64,000 bases of DNA from assembly GCF_009760925.1 (NCBI RefSeq), contig NZ_VRLV01000006.1, positions 62,001-126,000 on the forward strand, written 5' to 3'. Below the pieces are notes generated by a model. It saw only the letters and a program-made list of their open reading frames with translations. It made no database searches and had not been told where the DNA came from. A program made the translations under genes and the position numbers. This document shows, one piece after another, positions 1-10,624 of this stretch. The DNA comes from Nonomuraea typhae (GTDB lineage: Bacteria; Actinomycetota; Actinomycetes; Streptosporangiales; Streptosporangiaceae). Numbering within the stretch: the first letter of the stretch is position 1; each line of letters opens with the position of its first letter.

Positions 1-1777
1 CGAAAAGGGGCCCGACGGCTGGGTGATCGCCGGCCGCGAGGCGGCGGTGGTCGCGGGCGCCGGTGAGCTGCTGGAGGCGATCGCCGCCTTCGTCCCCGGC
101 CTGCTGCCAGCCGGGTGGCCGGCCCGCCACCCCGCCCTGGCCTCGCTGGGGGTGCGCAGGGTCGAGCTGGCCGACGTGGTCGACCTGCTGTCCGGAGAAG
201 GCGTCGAGGGGCGGGATCCGGCCTGGTGGCGTTCGGTGTACGACGTGCTGCCCTACGACGACCCCGAGTCGCTGGGGGCGCTGCCGGTGCCGCTGGCCGA
301 CGGACGGCTGGTCCGCGGCCCGCGCGGGACCCTCGTGCTGACCGGGGCCGCGCTCGACCTCGAAGCCCTGGGCCTGCGCATCGTCCACCCCGACGCCGCC
401 CACCCCCTGCTGCTGCGCCTAGGCGCCGCCGAGGCCACCCCGCGCACCGTCCTCGAAGACACCCTGACCCGCACCGCCATCTCGGAGTCGCTCGACAGCC
501 CCGACCCCGAGCCGGTGGCCCGCGCCGTCCTGTCACTGGTGGACGCCGCCGGCCTCGCCCCCGGCGAGCTCCCGTGGCTGGCCGAGCTGGCGCTGCGCGG
601 GGCCGACGGCGAGCTGTACGCCGCCGGTGAGCTGCTGCTGCCCGGAGGCGTGCTGGCCGGGCTGCTGGAGGAGGGGCCGCTGGTCGCCGACGCGCTCGTC
701 ACCGAGTACGGCTCACGCGTGCTGGCGGCCGCCGGCGTGCTGGACGGGTTCGCCGTGGTCAACGACTCCGACGTGCTCCTGGACCACGACGAGTGCGATC
801 ACGACCTCGACGGCGAAGAGGACTGGCTCGACCACGTCCACGACCTCCTGCCCGACCTCGAGGTGCCGCCCGTGGTGGCCGAGTTCACCGCCATCCGCGA
901 CCTGGAGCTCGTGGCCGACTGGCCCGCGGCGCTGCCCCTGCTGACCCGGCCGCCGCTCCGGGCCGCCCTCCACCCGCTGCGGGTGGACGGCGTGGAGGTC
1001 CCCTCATACACCGCGTGGTGGCTGGCCGGTCACCCCGTGCTGGACGGCCGCCGCCCGCGCGAACTCCGCCTGCCCGGGGCCGACCCGCTGCTGCAGGGCC
1101 TCTACGCCGACGCGCCGCCCGGCCTGGACGAAAGCGCGCTGTCCATGCTCGGGGTCCGCACGACGCTGGCCGACCTCCTCGCCTCCCACGGCGGCCCGGA
1201 AGAACTCCTCGACCTCATGGCCGACGCCGCCATCGACGTCGATCGGGCTCAGCTGCGGGCCCTGTGGATCGCGCTGGCCGGCATCGAGCCGTCGCGGGTG
1301 GCGCCGCCGTCCCGGGTACGCGCCGTCCTGGGCGGCGACATCGTGGTCGCCCCGGCCGACGACGTCGTCGTGGTGGAGGCGCCCGACCTGCTGCAGCTGG
1401 TGACGTCCCGCCCTCTGGTGCTGGCCTCCTACGACCTGGCCGAGTCGCTGTCGGAACTGCTCGACCTGCCGCTGGCCGGCGAACTGGTCACCGGCGAGGT
1501 CACCTCCCAGGGGGAGACGAGGACCGTGCCCGCCGAAGTACGCTCCCTGCTGCCGACCGCGCCCGGGACGTACGTGGAGCACGACGAGCTCCTGGTGGAC
1601 GGGGTCCCGTGCGCGTGGCGTTACTTCGACGGCGCCATCCACTGCACCGGCGTGGACGGCCTGGCCAGGGGCCTGGCCTGGGCCGTCGGCCAGTGGTCCG
1701 ACCGCCTGGCGGTGGCCGCCCTGCTCCGCGACCCGGCGGCCGTCCCCCTCCTGCTGGCCGAGGCCGACCTGTCCTGA
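1..1777 (+). CDS. Sacsin/Hsp90-like ATP-binding protein, C-terminal part
   Basis: The reading frame is already open at the left edge, so this is the last ~591 residues of a longer protein; the GTG at 23 is internal. The C-terminus (WRYFDGAIHCTGVDGLARG, then LAWAVGQWSDRLAVAALL) is what I recall from the large actinobacterial proteins with a sacsin-type N-terminal Hsp90-like ATPase domain, usually about 1000 residues. The ATPase domain itself would lie upstream of the window. The visible part is rich in Leu, Asp and Ala with no membrane segment, so it is probably cytoplasmic. Its stop is 13 bases from the convergent VOC gene. The family call comes from remembered resemblance, not a visible ATP-binding motif. 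Confidence 0.6.
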   Translation, partial: EKGPDGWVIAGREAAVVAGAGELLEAIAAFVPGLLPAGWPARHPALASLGVRRVELADVVDLLSGEGVEGRDPAWWRSVYDVLPYDDPESLGALPVPLADGRLVRGPRGTLVLTGAALDLEALGLRIVHPDAAHPLLLRLGAAEATPRTVLEDTLTRTAISESLDSPDPEPVARAVLSLVDAAGLAPGELPWLAELALRGADGELYAAGELLLPGGVLAGLLEEGPLVADALVTEYGSRVLAAAGVLDGFAVVNDSDVLLDHDECDHDLDGEEDWLDHVHDLLPDLEVPPVVAEFTAIRDLELVADWPAALPLLTRPPLRAALHPLRVDGVEVPSYTAWWLAGHPVLDGRRPRELRLPGADPLLQGLYADAPPGLDESALSMLGVRTTLADLLASHGGPEELLDLMADAAIDVDRAQLRALWIALAGIEPSRVAPPSRVRAVLGGDIVVAPADDVVVVEAPDLLQLVTSRPLVLASYDLAESLSELLDLPLAGELVTGEVTSQGETRTVPAEVRSLLPTAPGTYVEHDELLVDGVPCAWRYFDGAIHCTGVDGLARGLAWAVGQWSDRLAVAALLRDPAAVPLLLAEADLS

Positions 1778-1789
1778 AAGGCGCCGGGC

Positions 1790-2137
1790 CTAGCGGTGCC
1801 CCAGCACGTTGACGACCCGGCCGTTCGGGTCCCGGACGAAGAATCGGCGTACTCCCCACTCCTCGTCCTGCAGGGGGTGCACGATCTCCGCTCCGCTCTG
1901 CCGTACCGCCGCGTAGGCCGCGTCCACGTCGTCGACCTCGATACTCAGATCGGGTGCGACCGGCGCGGTCTTGTCGCGGGTCATGAAGCTGATCTGCGCT
2001 TCCGGCGCCGATCGGGATGCCAGCGTCATGATCCAGCCGTGGTTCATCACCTCCTCGAACCCCAGGAGCCCGTAGAACTCCCGGTTCTCTTCAGCGGCCT
2101 GCGACTGGAGGTTGGGTACGACACGGCGAACATCCAC
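1790..2137 (-). CDS. VOC (glyoxalase/bleomycin-resistance fold) protein
   Basis: A single-domain 115-residue protein of the vicinal oxygen chelate superfamily. It shows the usual pattern: an early FYGLLGFEEV segment, a central DLSIEVDDVDAAYAAV helix-strand, and the closing RRFFVRDPNGRVVNVLGH. These proteins act as dimers in metal-dependent isomerase, dioxygenase or antibiotic-binding roles; the substrate cannot be read from sequence. The GTG start at 2137 was chosen because GCAGGAG lies about 6 bases upstream; no ATG fits. It lies 68 bases downstream of the alpha/beta-hydrolase on the same strand and may share its transcript. Confidence 0.8.
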   Translation of the reverse strand: MDVRRVVPNLQSQAAEENREFYGLLGFEEVMNHGWIMTLASRSAPEAQISFMTRDKTAPVAPDLSIEVDDVDAAYAAVRQSGAEIVHPLQDEEWGVRRFFVRDPNGRVVNVLGHR

Positions 2138-2205
2138 CGACAACTCCTGCACGTGAACGGAACAAGATCTGCCGTCGATTGTCTCAAGGACCGCTGAAAC
2201 ACGTC

Positions 2206-3135
2206 CTACTTGCTCGCCAACGTGCCCAGCGGTTCGGGGTCTTCCGCCAGCGCGGCGGCCGCCTCCTTCCAGCTCGTGTCGTCGGGATGGACGGCGCTGC
2301 GCAGGAAGGCGGAGGTGAGGCGCTGGATCAGCGCGACGCGGGCGGGATTCTCGTCGGTCGTCTCGGCGACCTCGTAGCCGGCAATCCCGCCGAGCGAGTG
2401 TTCCGCCCCGGACAGCGTGAGCAGGCTCTTGTCCGCCGGGCTGTACGTGAAGGGGTCGGTGAACCAGTCCGGTCCGCGGGTGGACAGGTGCGACCGGTCG
2501 TTGTCCCCGGCGACGATGAGGGCCGGGGTGGTCATGGTGGCGAAGGACGGCTTCATGAACGGGAAGTGTTCGGCGGCGAACGGGGTCAGGTCGTCGCCCA
2601 GGCCGGTCAGCGCGAGCAGTACCCCCGCCTTGACGCGGGGGTCGGACATGTCCTCGCCGGGAAGGCCGTCGGCGTCCAGGACGCGTGCGCCCAGCAGCGT
2701 GCTGGCCGTCTGGGCTCCCCAGGAGTGGCCGGCCACCGTGATGCGGTCGCGGTCCAGGCGCCCGGCCAGACCGGGCACGGCGGCTTCCAGGGTGTCGAGT
2801 TCGTCCAGGACGCGGGTGAGGTCGTCGATGCGGATGCGCCAGATCCGCGGGGTGCGGGGGTCGTCGGCGGGCAGGGCGAGCGTGCGGGAGTCGAGGTGGG
2901 TGGGTTGCAGGACGGCGAAGCCGTGGGCGGCCCAGTAGTCGGCCAGCGGGGCGTAGCCGTTCATCGACCAGCCGAAGCCGTGCGAGAACACGATGACGGG
3001 CAGGTCGCCGCCGGTCGCCGGTGCGGCGACGCGGACCTGCAGATCCTGCCCTCTGCCTGCTGCGGGCAGGACGACTGGTTGCGCGGACACCACCATCGGG
3101 CTCTTCTGCGTGGCGGCGAGGTTTGAGTCGGACAT
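2206..3135 (-). CDS. Alpha/beta-hydrolase (PAF-acetylhydrolase/dienelactone-hydrolase-like)
   Basis: A 309-residue cytoplasmic hydrolase. The oxyanion-side motif VIVFSHGFGWS is at residues 47-57 and the nucleophile elbow GHSWGAQ places Ser at about 138. IVAGDNDRSH near 207-216 probably carries the acid, and the His is likely in SGAEHS (242-247). No signal peptide is seen. The ATG at 3135 follows AAAGGTG. The gene is divergent from a TetR regulator across two palindromic operators, so it is probably the regulator's target, with expression induced by an unknown ester or xenobiotic. The substrate is unknown. Confidence 0.8.
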   Translation of the reverse strand: MSDSNLAATQKSPMVVSAQPVVLPAAGRGQDLQVRVAAPATGGDLPVIVFSHGFGWSMNGYAPLADYWAAHGFAVLQPTHLDSRTLALPADDPRTPRIWRIRIDDLTRVLDELDTLEAAVPGLAGRLDRDRITVAGHSWGAQTASTLLGARVLDADGLPGEDMSDPRVKAGVLLALTGLGDDLTPFAAEHFPFMKPSFATMTTPALIVAGDNDRSHLSTRGPDWFTDPFTYSPADKSLLTLSGAEHSLGGIAGYEVAETTDENPARVALIQRLTSAFLRSAVHPDDTSWKEAAAALAEDPEPLGTLASK

Positions 3136-3233
3136 GGATGCACCTTTGTTCGGATCCGCCGGTGGAGCGGGCGAGGGCATGGCGGTACGGCGCGGCCTGG
3201 TGGTCGGCCGGGTGATCTGGCACCATGGACAAG

Positions 3234-3272
3234 CGGGACGCTGTCCCGTTTGACGATATGGGACGTTGTCCC
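3234..3272. promoter_or_regulatory. Two tandem palindromic TetR-type operators
   Basis: Two copies of a 17-base unit, GGGACGyTGTCCCGTTT, lie at 3235-3251 and 3260-3276, 25 bases apart. The first holds a 6+3+6 perfect palindrome (CGGGAC GCT GTCCCG, 3234-3248); the second a 5+3+5 palindrome (3260-3272). They sit between the divergent hydrolase and TetR genes, where a dimeric repressor would control both. The assignment to the adjacent TetR protein is inferred from position. Confidence 0.75.
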
Positions 3273-3300
3273 GTTTAGCAACATCGGAGGGGACGTCGCG

Positions 3301-3894
3301 GTGAACGACAGCGATCCGGGTGCGGAACCCGCGGGCCGGCCCAAGCGCGCCGACGCCCGCCGTAACCAGGAGACCCTGCTCGACGCGGCCGCCGCGGTCT
3401 TCGTCGTCTCGGGCGTGGAAGCGCCGATCCGCGACATCGCGGCCCAGGCCGGCGTGGGGACCGCCACGATCTACCGCCACTTCCCGACGCGGGCGGATCT
3501 CATCATCGCCGTGTACCGGCACCAGGTCGAAGCCTGCGCCGAGGCCGGTCCGGCTCTGCTGGCGACCACCGCGACGCCGTACGCGGCACTGGAGCAGTGG
3601 ATCGGCCTCTTCGTGGATTTCCTGGTCACCAAGCACGGGCTCGCCGCCGCGCTGAGGTCGGACAACGCCCAGTTCGACGCCCTGCACGCCTACTTCGTGG
3701 ACCGCCTCGTGCCCGTGTGCGCCCACCTGCTCCAGGCCGCGGCGGCCGCCGGCGAGATCCACGCCGGCCTGGAGGCGTACGAGCTCATGCGCGGCATCGG
3801 GAATCTCTGCATCGGCGCGGACAGCGACCCCGGCTACGACCCGCGCAAGCTGATCGCACTCCTGGTCGCGGGACTACGCCAGCCGGGCGCTTGA
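3301..3894 (+). CDS. TetR/AcrR family transcriptional regulator
   Basis: A 197-residue repressor. The N-terminal helix-turn-helix is clear (ADARRNQETLLDAAAAVF, then IRDIAAQAGVGTATIYRHFP at about residues 38-57), followed by a ligand-binding domain with a C-terminal helix pair typical of TetR. The GTG at 3301 is preferred because GGAGGGGA (3286-3293) lies 7 bases upstream; an upstream ATG at 3250 would start inside the operators. It is divergent from the alpha/beta-hydrolase and probably represses both genes through the paired palindromes. The ligand is unknown. Confidence 0.9.
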   Translation: MNDSDPGAEPAGRPKRADARRNQETLLDAAAAVFVVSGVEAPIRDIAAQAGVGTATIYRHFPTRADLIIAVYRHQVEACAEAGPALLATTATPYAALEQWIGLFVDFLVTKHGLAAALRSDNAQFDALHAYFVDRLVPVCAHLLQAAAAAGEIHAGLEAYELMRGIGNLCIGADSDPGYDPRKLIALLVAGLRQPGA

Positions 3895-3920
3895 GGTGCG
3901 GAGCCTTCTATCCTGTGGCC

Positions 3921-4214
3921 ATGAAACTGGAGTTCAGCGGCGAGATGTGGTTCTGGCGGGGCCCGGCGCCGTGGCACTTCGTCACGGTTCCCGAGGAGGA
4001 GTGCCGTGACCTGGAGGCGGTCGCCGGCGGGGTGAGCTATGGCTGGGGGATGATTCCGGTCACCGCGTGGATCCGGGAGACCCGGTGGAGGACGTCGATG
4101 TTCCCCAAGGACGGGCGCTACATCGTGCCGGTCAAGGCGGCGGTGCGGAAGGCCGAGGCGCTCGACGTGGGGGATGTGGTGACGGTGCGCTTGGAGGTGT
4201 CGGGTCTCCTGTAG
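3921..4214 (+). CDS. DUF1905 domain protein
   Basis: A 97-residue protein that is essentially one DUF1905 domain: F-x-G-x-x-W-x-W-x-G near the start, a central GWGMIPVTAWI strand, then TSMFPKDGRYIVPVKAAVRKA and a closing GDVVTVRLEV. The function of the family is unknown; it is often fused to or found near YdeI/OmpD-associated domains. The ATG at 3921 begins the conserved MKLEFSGE. It lies 26 bases after the TetR gene on the same strand and may be read through from it. Confidence 0.85.
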   Translation: MKLEFSGEMWFWRGPAPWHFVTVPEEECRDLEAVAGGVSYGWGMIPVTAWIRETRWRTSMFPKDGRYIVPVKAAVRKAEALDVGDVVTVRLEVSGLL

Positions 4215-4222
4215 ACGCAGGC

Positions 4223-4256
4223 GGACTCGCCTACCGGTGGGGCGGCAGGGGAGTCC
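4223..4256. terminator. Weak hairpin between convergent genes
   Basis: GGACTC (4223-4228) and GAGTCC (4251-4256) are inverted repeats between the convergent DUF1905 and TAP-hydrolase genes. The loop is long and there is no T-run, so a terminator role rests mainly on position. Confidence 0.2.
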
Positions 4257-4284
4257 TGGCGGAGGTGCGGTCCGCGGGTGACGG

Positions 4285-5763
4285 TCAGACGGCGGGGCAG
4301 GTGCTGCCGGTCTTGGGAAGGGTGCCGTCGAGCAGGTAGGTGTCGAGGGCCTTGGCGACGCAGGGGCTGCCGCTGAGGTAGGCGCCGTGGCCTTCGCCCT
4401 CGTAGGTGAACAGCACGCCGGTCTTGAGCTGCTCGGTGAGCTTCTCCGCCCACTCGTACGGCGTGGCCGGGTCGCCCTTGGTGCCCACGACGACGATCGG
4501 GGCCGAGCCGGTGGCGTCGACGCGCTTGGCGTCGTCGGTGCCCTGGGCCGGCCAGTGGCGGCACAGCATGCCGAGGCCGCCGGACTTCATCATCGGGTTG
4601 ATCGCCCCGGTGGCCTTCTCGACCTCGGCGAGTTCGGCGTCTGTGGGGCGTTCCGCGCTGTCCACGCAGGCGATCGCCTGGACGCTGGTCATGATGGTGG
4701 AGTAGCTGCCGTCGGGCTTGCGGCCGGTGTAGGAGTCGGCCATGGACAGCAGCGCCTCGCCGTTGCCCTTCTTGGCGGCGGCGACGCTCTTCTCCAGCAC
4801 CGGCCAGGCGAGCTTGGAGTAGAGGGAGGCCATGACGCCGGTCTTGGCCAGCCCGGCGGTGAGTTCGCGGTCGCCGACCTTGACCGGCTTGTCCTTGAGG
4901 GTGTCGAAGAGGCCGTTGACCGTGGCGGACACCGCTTCCGGGGTGTCGCCGAGCTCGCAGCCCTGGGCGATGCAGTCCTTGGCGAAGTTGCGGAAGGCCA
5001 GCATGAAGCCCTTGGCCTGGATGACGGCCCGCTCCTTGAACGTGACGGTCGGGTCGTAGCCGGCGTCGAGGACGAAGCGGCCGACGTTCTTGGGGTACTT
5101 GGTGGCGTAGACGCCGCCCAGGTGCGTGCCGTACGACATGCCGAGGTAGTTGAGCTTGTCGTCGCCGACGGCCTGGCGGATGCGCTCCATGTCCTCGGCG
5201 GCGTTCATGGTGCCGACGTGGGGCAGGATCTTGGCGTTGCTCTTGCCGCAGGCGGCGGCGAACTCCTTGATGAGGCTCTCGTTGTCCCTGTCGGCCAGGT
5301 CGGCGGACAGGAGCTTGTCCATGTCCTCCCCGCAGGTGACGCCGGCGCTGCGGTCGACGCCGCGCGGGTCGAAGCTGACCAGGTCGTAGCGCTCGTTGAC
5401 GCCGGCGAAGCCCTTGGTGACCAGGGGGAGGGTGCTGACGCCCGAGCCGCCGGGGCCGCCGAAGTTGAAGACGAGCGAGCCGAGGCGCTCCTTGCCGGTG
5501 GCCTTGACCCGGATGAGGGCCAGGTCGAGCTTCTCGCCGTCCGGCTTGCCGTAGTCGAGGGGCACGGGGAGCTTGCCGCACTCCAGGGTGGGGTCGTTCA
5601 GGGGATTGCCGTCGGGGCCGGTCAGGCCGGTGCAAGGGGCCCAGGCCACGGTGCCGGTCGCGGCGGTCTTCTGCGCGGCGGGGGTGGGCTTGGGCTGGGC
5701 GGCGGTGCTACACGCGGTCAGGGCCGTCGTGAGCAGAAGGGCCGTGGTCACGGTCTTTTTCAT
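4285..5763 (-). CDS. Secreted alpha/beta-hydrolase with TAP C-terminal domain (tripeptidyl aminopeptidase-like lipoprotein)
   Basis: A 492-residue exported hydrolase of the S33/TAP type that trims peptides outside the cell. The N-terminus MKKTVTTALLLTTALTAC is a lipoprotein signal with the lipobox ending at Cys18. The oxyanion motif NFGGPGGSG is at 100-108 and the nucleophile elbow GMSYGTHLG puts Ser at 210. The C-terminal cap has paired Cys residues (IACVDS, MLCRHWP, SPCVAK, STCPAV), as in Streptomyces SlpD/SlpE and tripeptidyl aminopeptidases; the acid is likely in GTKGDPATPY and the His in GEGHGAY. The ATG at 5763 was preferred over 5775 because it gives the proper signal peptide. Confidence 0.85.
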   Translation of the reverse strand: MKKTVTTALLLTTALTACSTAAQPKPTPAAQKTAATGTVAWAPCTGLTGPDGNPLNDPTLECGKLPVPLDYGKPDGEKLDLALIRVKATGKERLGSLVFNFGGPGGSGVSTLPLVTKGFAGVNERYDLVSFDPRGVDRSAGVTCGEDMDKLLSADLADRDNESLIKEFAAACGKSNAKILPHVGTMNAAEDMERIRQAVGDDKLNYLGMSYGTHLGGVYATKYPKNVGRFVLDAGYDPTVTFKERAVIQAKGFMLAFRNFAKDCIAQGCELGDTPEAVSATVNGLFDTLKDKPVKVGDRELTAGLAKTGVMASLYSKLAWPVLEKSVAAAKKGNGEALLSMADSYTGRKPDGSYSTIMTSVQAIACVDSAERPTDAELAEVEKATGAINPMMKSGGLGMLCRHWPAQGTDDAKRVDATGSAPIVVVGTKGDPATPYEWAEKLTEQLKTGVLFTYEGEGHGAYLSGSPCVAKALDTYLLDGTLPKTGSTCPAV

Positions 5764-5833
5764 GGTTCCCAGCATGGCCAAGACCGGGTTTGCCCATGTA
5801 GTGGGATATGTCGGGAGTTGGAGATGAGTAATG

Positions 5834-6094
5834 TCACCGGCGGCGTCTGACAAACCAGATGCCGAACAGCCCGAAGCCGACGCCGGTCACGCAGGTCCAG
5901 ATCCACCAGGTGTTCTCGGGGGCGGGCCTGAAGATCAGGAGAACAACGAGCGCGAGCGCCCACAGCGCGGTGCCCACGGCGATGGCGGCCGGATCGTTGG
6001 TCTTGATCGGTTCCGGGTCAGGGTGCCATTCGCGTTTCACAAGGTCCAGGGTAGCTTCCAATACCGTCTCGATACGATCACCTACGCTTCTCAT
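5834..6094 (-). CDS. DUF2530 membrane protein
   Basis: An 86-residue actinobacterial DUF2530 protein with two membrane segments (about residues 40-57 and 63-81), a charged N-terminus containing EPIKTNDPAAIAVGTALWA, and a positively charged FVRRRR end. The function is unknown. The ATG at 6094 has no clear ribosome site, so a later start is possible. It is divergent from the purine permease, whose start lies only about 30 bases away, so the two share a very short promoter region. Confidence 0.8.
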   Translation of the reverse strand: MRSVGDRIETVLEATLDLVKREWHPDPEPIKTNDPAAIAVGTALWALALVVLLIFRPAPENTWWIWTCVTGVGFGLFGIWFVRRRR

Positions 6095-6122
6095 GCGCTG
6101 CGACGGCTGTCACCCTTCGCGC

Positions 6123-7530
<1,408 letters not shown>

Positions 7531-7553
<23 letters not shown>

Positions 7554-9831
7554 CGCCGGCGACCAGCTCGGCCACCTTCGACCGGGAGGTCAGGCCGAGC
7601 TTGGCCAGGATGTGCTCCAGGTGCGTGTCGGCGGTCCGTTTGGAGATGTGCAGCCGCTCGGCGATCTCCCGGTTGGACAGCCCGTCACGCACCAGCCCGG
7701 CCACCTCGCGTTCCCTGCGGGTGAGCATCTCCAGGGCGCCGGGCAGCTTGTCGGCGTCGTCGAGCGTGGCGGCGACGACCGTCTCCAGCGGCGTGCGGGC
7801 GCCGTGCTCGGCCAGTTCGGCGAACAGGCGCTCGCCGATCTCGGCCAGCGCGGCGGTCCTGGCCTTCTGGTGGAACTCCTCCATCACCACGGTCCCGCTC
7901 AGCCGCAGCCCGGTCACCCGCCACAGCCGGTCGGCGGCGCCGAGCAGCCACGCCGCGCGCTCGGCCCGGCCGCGGGCCGCGGCCAGCCAGCCGTGCGTCT
8001 CCAGGCAGTAGGCCGTGCCGATCATGTCGCCCAGCTCCGTCTTGATGCCGATGGCGGTACGGCCGGCCGCCTCGCACCCCTTGTGGTCGCCCTTGCCGAA
8101 CAGGGCGGCGCTGGTGATGTAGTACAGGTATCCGCGCAGCCACTGCTCGCCGGTGCCGGGGCCGAGCCGGCCCAGCCCGTGCTCACAGAGCCGCCTGGCG
8201 TCCTCGGGCTCACCGGCCAGGTGGTGGCGGTAGCCGTCCTGGGCGTCGAGCGCGACCAGCCCGATCCGGTCGCCGACCTCCTCCATGATCGCCAGCGCGT
8301 CCTCGGCGGTGGCCGCGGCCTCGCCCAGCCGTCCGGCGAAGCAGAGCGCCAGGTGCCGGTAGAGCAGGATGCGCCCGGCCAGCAGGCGCTCGCCCAGCGC
8401 CTCCGCCATGGGCAGCGCCTCGGCGCAGTCGGCCAGGGCGGTGTCCAGGTCGCCCTGGAAGGCGATGAGGTAGGCGCGGATGCCGAGCGCCCTGGCCCGC
8501 TGCCGCGAGGGCGCGGCGCAGCGGCGCAGCACCTGGCCCAGCCAGTAGCGGCTCTCGGTGTAGAGGCAGGAGATCTGCCAGTAGCCCCACAACGCGTTGA
8601 TCAGGTCGGCGGCCACGGTCGGGTCGGGCAGGAGCATGGCGTGCTCCATGGCCGCGCGCAGGTTGGCGTGCTCGCGCCGCAGCGCCCGGTAGCGCTCGAG
8701 CTGGTCGTCGTCGATGAAGTGCTCGTCGAAGTAGGTGGCCAGGCGCTGGAAGCGGGCGATCTGCCGGCCGCGCACGGCCTCCTGCTCGCCGCTGCGGGCG
8801 AGCTGGTCGGCGCCGTACTCGCGGATGGTGTCGAGCTGCCGGTAGCGGGCGCCGGGCTCGTCGGCGCGCAGCACGAGCGACTTGTCGACCAGGCCGATCA
8901 GCGTCTCCATGACGGTCTCGGCGGGCAGCTCGCCGTCGGCGCACACCTCTTCTGCGGCGTCGAGGTCGAAGGATCCGGCGAACACCGACAGCCTCGCCCA
9001 GAGCAGGCGTTCCTCGGGGGTGCACAGCTCGTGGCTCCAGTCGATGGTGGTGCGCAGCGTCTGGTGCCGTGGCAGCGCCGTACGCCGGCCGCCCGTCAGC
9101 AGCCGGAAGCGGTCCTCCAGGCGTTCGATGAGCTGCTCCAGGGGTACGGCACGCAGCCGCACGGTGGCCAGCTCGATCGCCAGCGGCATGCCGTCGAGGC
9201 GGCGGCAGAGCGCGACGACCTGGCCGGCATTGGCCTCGGTGAGCCGGAAGCCCGGCACGACGGTGGCGGCGCGCAGCGCGAACAGCTCGATCGCGTCGCC
9301 GCTGTCGGTGACGTCGGCCACGGAGTCCGGGACGGGGAGGGGCGCGATCATATACGTATGCTCACCGGGCACGTCGAGCGGTTGGCGGCTGGTGGCCAGG
9401 ACGCGGACCCGGGGCGTCTCGCGCATGAGGATGTCGGCCAGCCCGGCGCAGGCGTCGATCAGGTGCTCGCAGGTGTCCAGGATGAGCAGGATGTCGCGTT
9501 CCTGGAGGTGGTCCAGGAGCGTGTCGAGCTGGGTCTGGCCGGCCTTCTCCGGCAGGCCGAGCGCGGTGCACGCGGTGTGGGGCAGGAGTTCCGGGTCGCG
9601 GAGCGCGGACAGTTCGATGAGGCAGATGCCGTCGCCGAAGTGCGCCTTGATGCCGTCGGCCACGCGCAGCGACAGGCGCGTCTTGCCGACGCCGCCCGGT
9701 CCGGTCACCGTGACCAGGCGCTCGCCGGTGAGCAGGGCGGCGAGCTCGGCCTGCTCCCTGTGCCGGCCGATGAAGGTGGTCACGTCTCGGGGGAGCTCGC
9801 CGGGCCGCCTGCGGAACGTGCCTAGTGTCAT
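7531..9831 (-). CDS. Large ATPase-type LuxR family regulator (NB-ARC/BTAD-less SARP relative)
   Basis: A 766-residue regulator. Residues ~18-290 form an NTPase with Walker A GPGGVGKT (44-51) and Walker B LLILDTCEHL. A long TPR-like helical region follows (about 330-680), then a C-terminal LuxR helix-turn-helix (LTRREREVAGLVRDGLSNRE, then IAERLHISKRTADTHLEHIL). This layout matches actinobacterial regulators that bind ATP and activate nearby metabolic genes. The ATG at 9831 is the first start before the conserved FIGRHREQAEL; no strong ribosome site is visible. The target is unknown: it is convergent with the purine permease and divergent from the MarR-MFS pair. Confidence 0.85.
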
Positions 9832-10134
9832 GTTCGGATCGTATTCACAAGGTAACGGTTGGTTATGCTGTTCGGCGCAATACGTATGCCGGGCCGGGGT
9901 TCGGGGTGGAAATCCGTAGGGGCTACCGATAGCCGGGACGCCGGCCGTACCGGCACGCTTTGGGCGTGACCTCCGCTCCGCGCAGGGGCGTTGATGTGTC
10001 ATCGGCGGCGATCCGGCGTGGCCTCTGGAGGGGTGAGCCACCCCGGATCGCCGCCCTTTCGCGTCCTGGGCTTCCTGGCTGTATCAATGGGTGAGACATT
10101 TCAGCCGGAAGGGAATGCCATGGGTAGCCAGATA
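9832..10134. other. Intergenic region between divergent LuxR and MarR genes
   Basis: About 300 bases with no supported gene. Base composition drops noticeably in places (around 9830-9870 and 10080-10134), as expected for promoters of the two divergent regulators. I see no repeat, RNA gene or small ORF with a ribosome site here other than the operator described next to the MarR start. Confidence 0.5.
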
Positions 10135-10162
10135 GTTAGCAAAGGTAATGACCCATGCTAAC
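10135..10162. promoter_or_regulatory. Inverted repeat spanning the marR ribosome site and start codon
   Basis: GTTAGCA (10135-10141) and TGCTAAC (10156-10162) are perfect 7-base arms around a 14-base spacer that holds the AAAGGT ribosome site; the ATG at 10155 begins at the edge of the right arm. GTTAGC/GCTAAC half-sites are typical of MarR operators. It could act as an autoregulatory operator or as an mRNA hairpin hiding the start. Confidence 0.6.
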
Positions 10163-10604
10163 GAACACCCAAAAGAAGGACCTGCGCAGCGACGCGGGCC
10201 TGGCATCGGCCCTGCGCGTGTCGCTGGCGCGGCTGACCAGGCGGCTACGACGACAGGCGGCGGCGCACTCGCTGACACCCACGCAGTTCGCGACGCTCGC
10301 CGCGGTGGAACGGCATTCCGGGATAACCCCCGGCGAATTGGCCGAGCTCGAGAAGGTGCAACCACCCTCGATGACCCGCGTGATCGCCGCGCTCGAGGAG
10401 CGAGGGTTGGTCGCGCGTACGCCGCACCCGACAGACCGGCGGCAAGTGACCGTGAGCGTGACCGAGCCGGCGCTGAAACTCCTCAAGGAGGAGCGCAAGC
10501 GCAAAGAGGCATGGCTGACGCAGCGGTTGAAGGAACTGACACCCGAGGAGCGGGCGGTCCTCCGGCAGGCGGCCCCGATTCTGGAGAAGCTCAGCAAGAT
10601 CTAG
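10155..10604 (+). CDS. MarR family transcriptional regulator
   Basis: A 149-residue MarR protein: dimerising N-terminal helix (SLARLTRRLRRQAAAHSLT), winged helix with GITPGELAELEKVQPPSMTR and the wing motif TPHPTDRRQVTVSVTEP, then a C-terminal helix. Such proteins repress efflux genes and release DNA on binding phenolic or drug-like ligands. The ATG at 10155 follows AAAGGT. The MFS gene begins 20 bases downstream, making a regulator-exporter operon, and an inverted repeat over the start suggests autoregulation. Confidence 0.9.
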   Translation: MLTNTQKKDLRSDAGLASALRVSLARLTRRLRRQAAAHSLTPTQFATLAAVERHSGITPGELAELEKVQPPSMTRVIAALEERGLVARTPHPTDRRQVTVSVTEPALKLLKEERKRKEAWLTQRLKELTPEERAVLRQAAPILEKLSKI

Positions 10605-10624
10605 AGGACCAACGTAAGACCGGA

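Noticed and set aside
3250..3300. Upstream ATG that would lengthen the TetR protein by 17 residues
   Set aside because: It lies within the paired operators, has no ribosome site, and the GTG at 3301 has a strong one.
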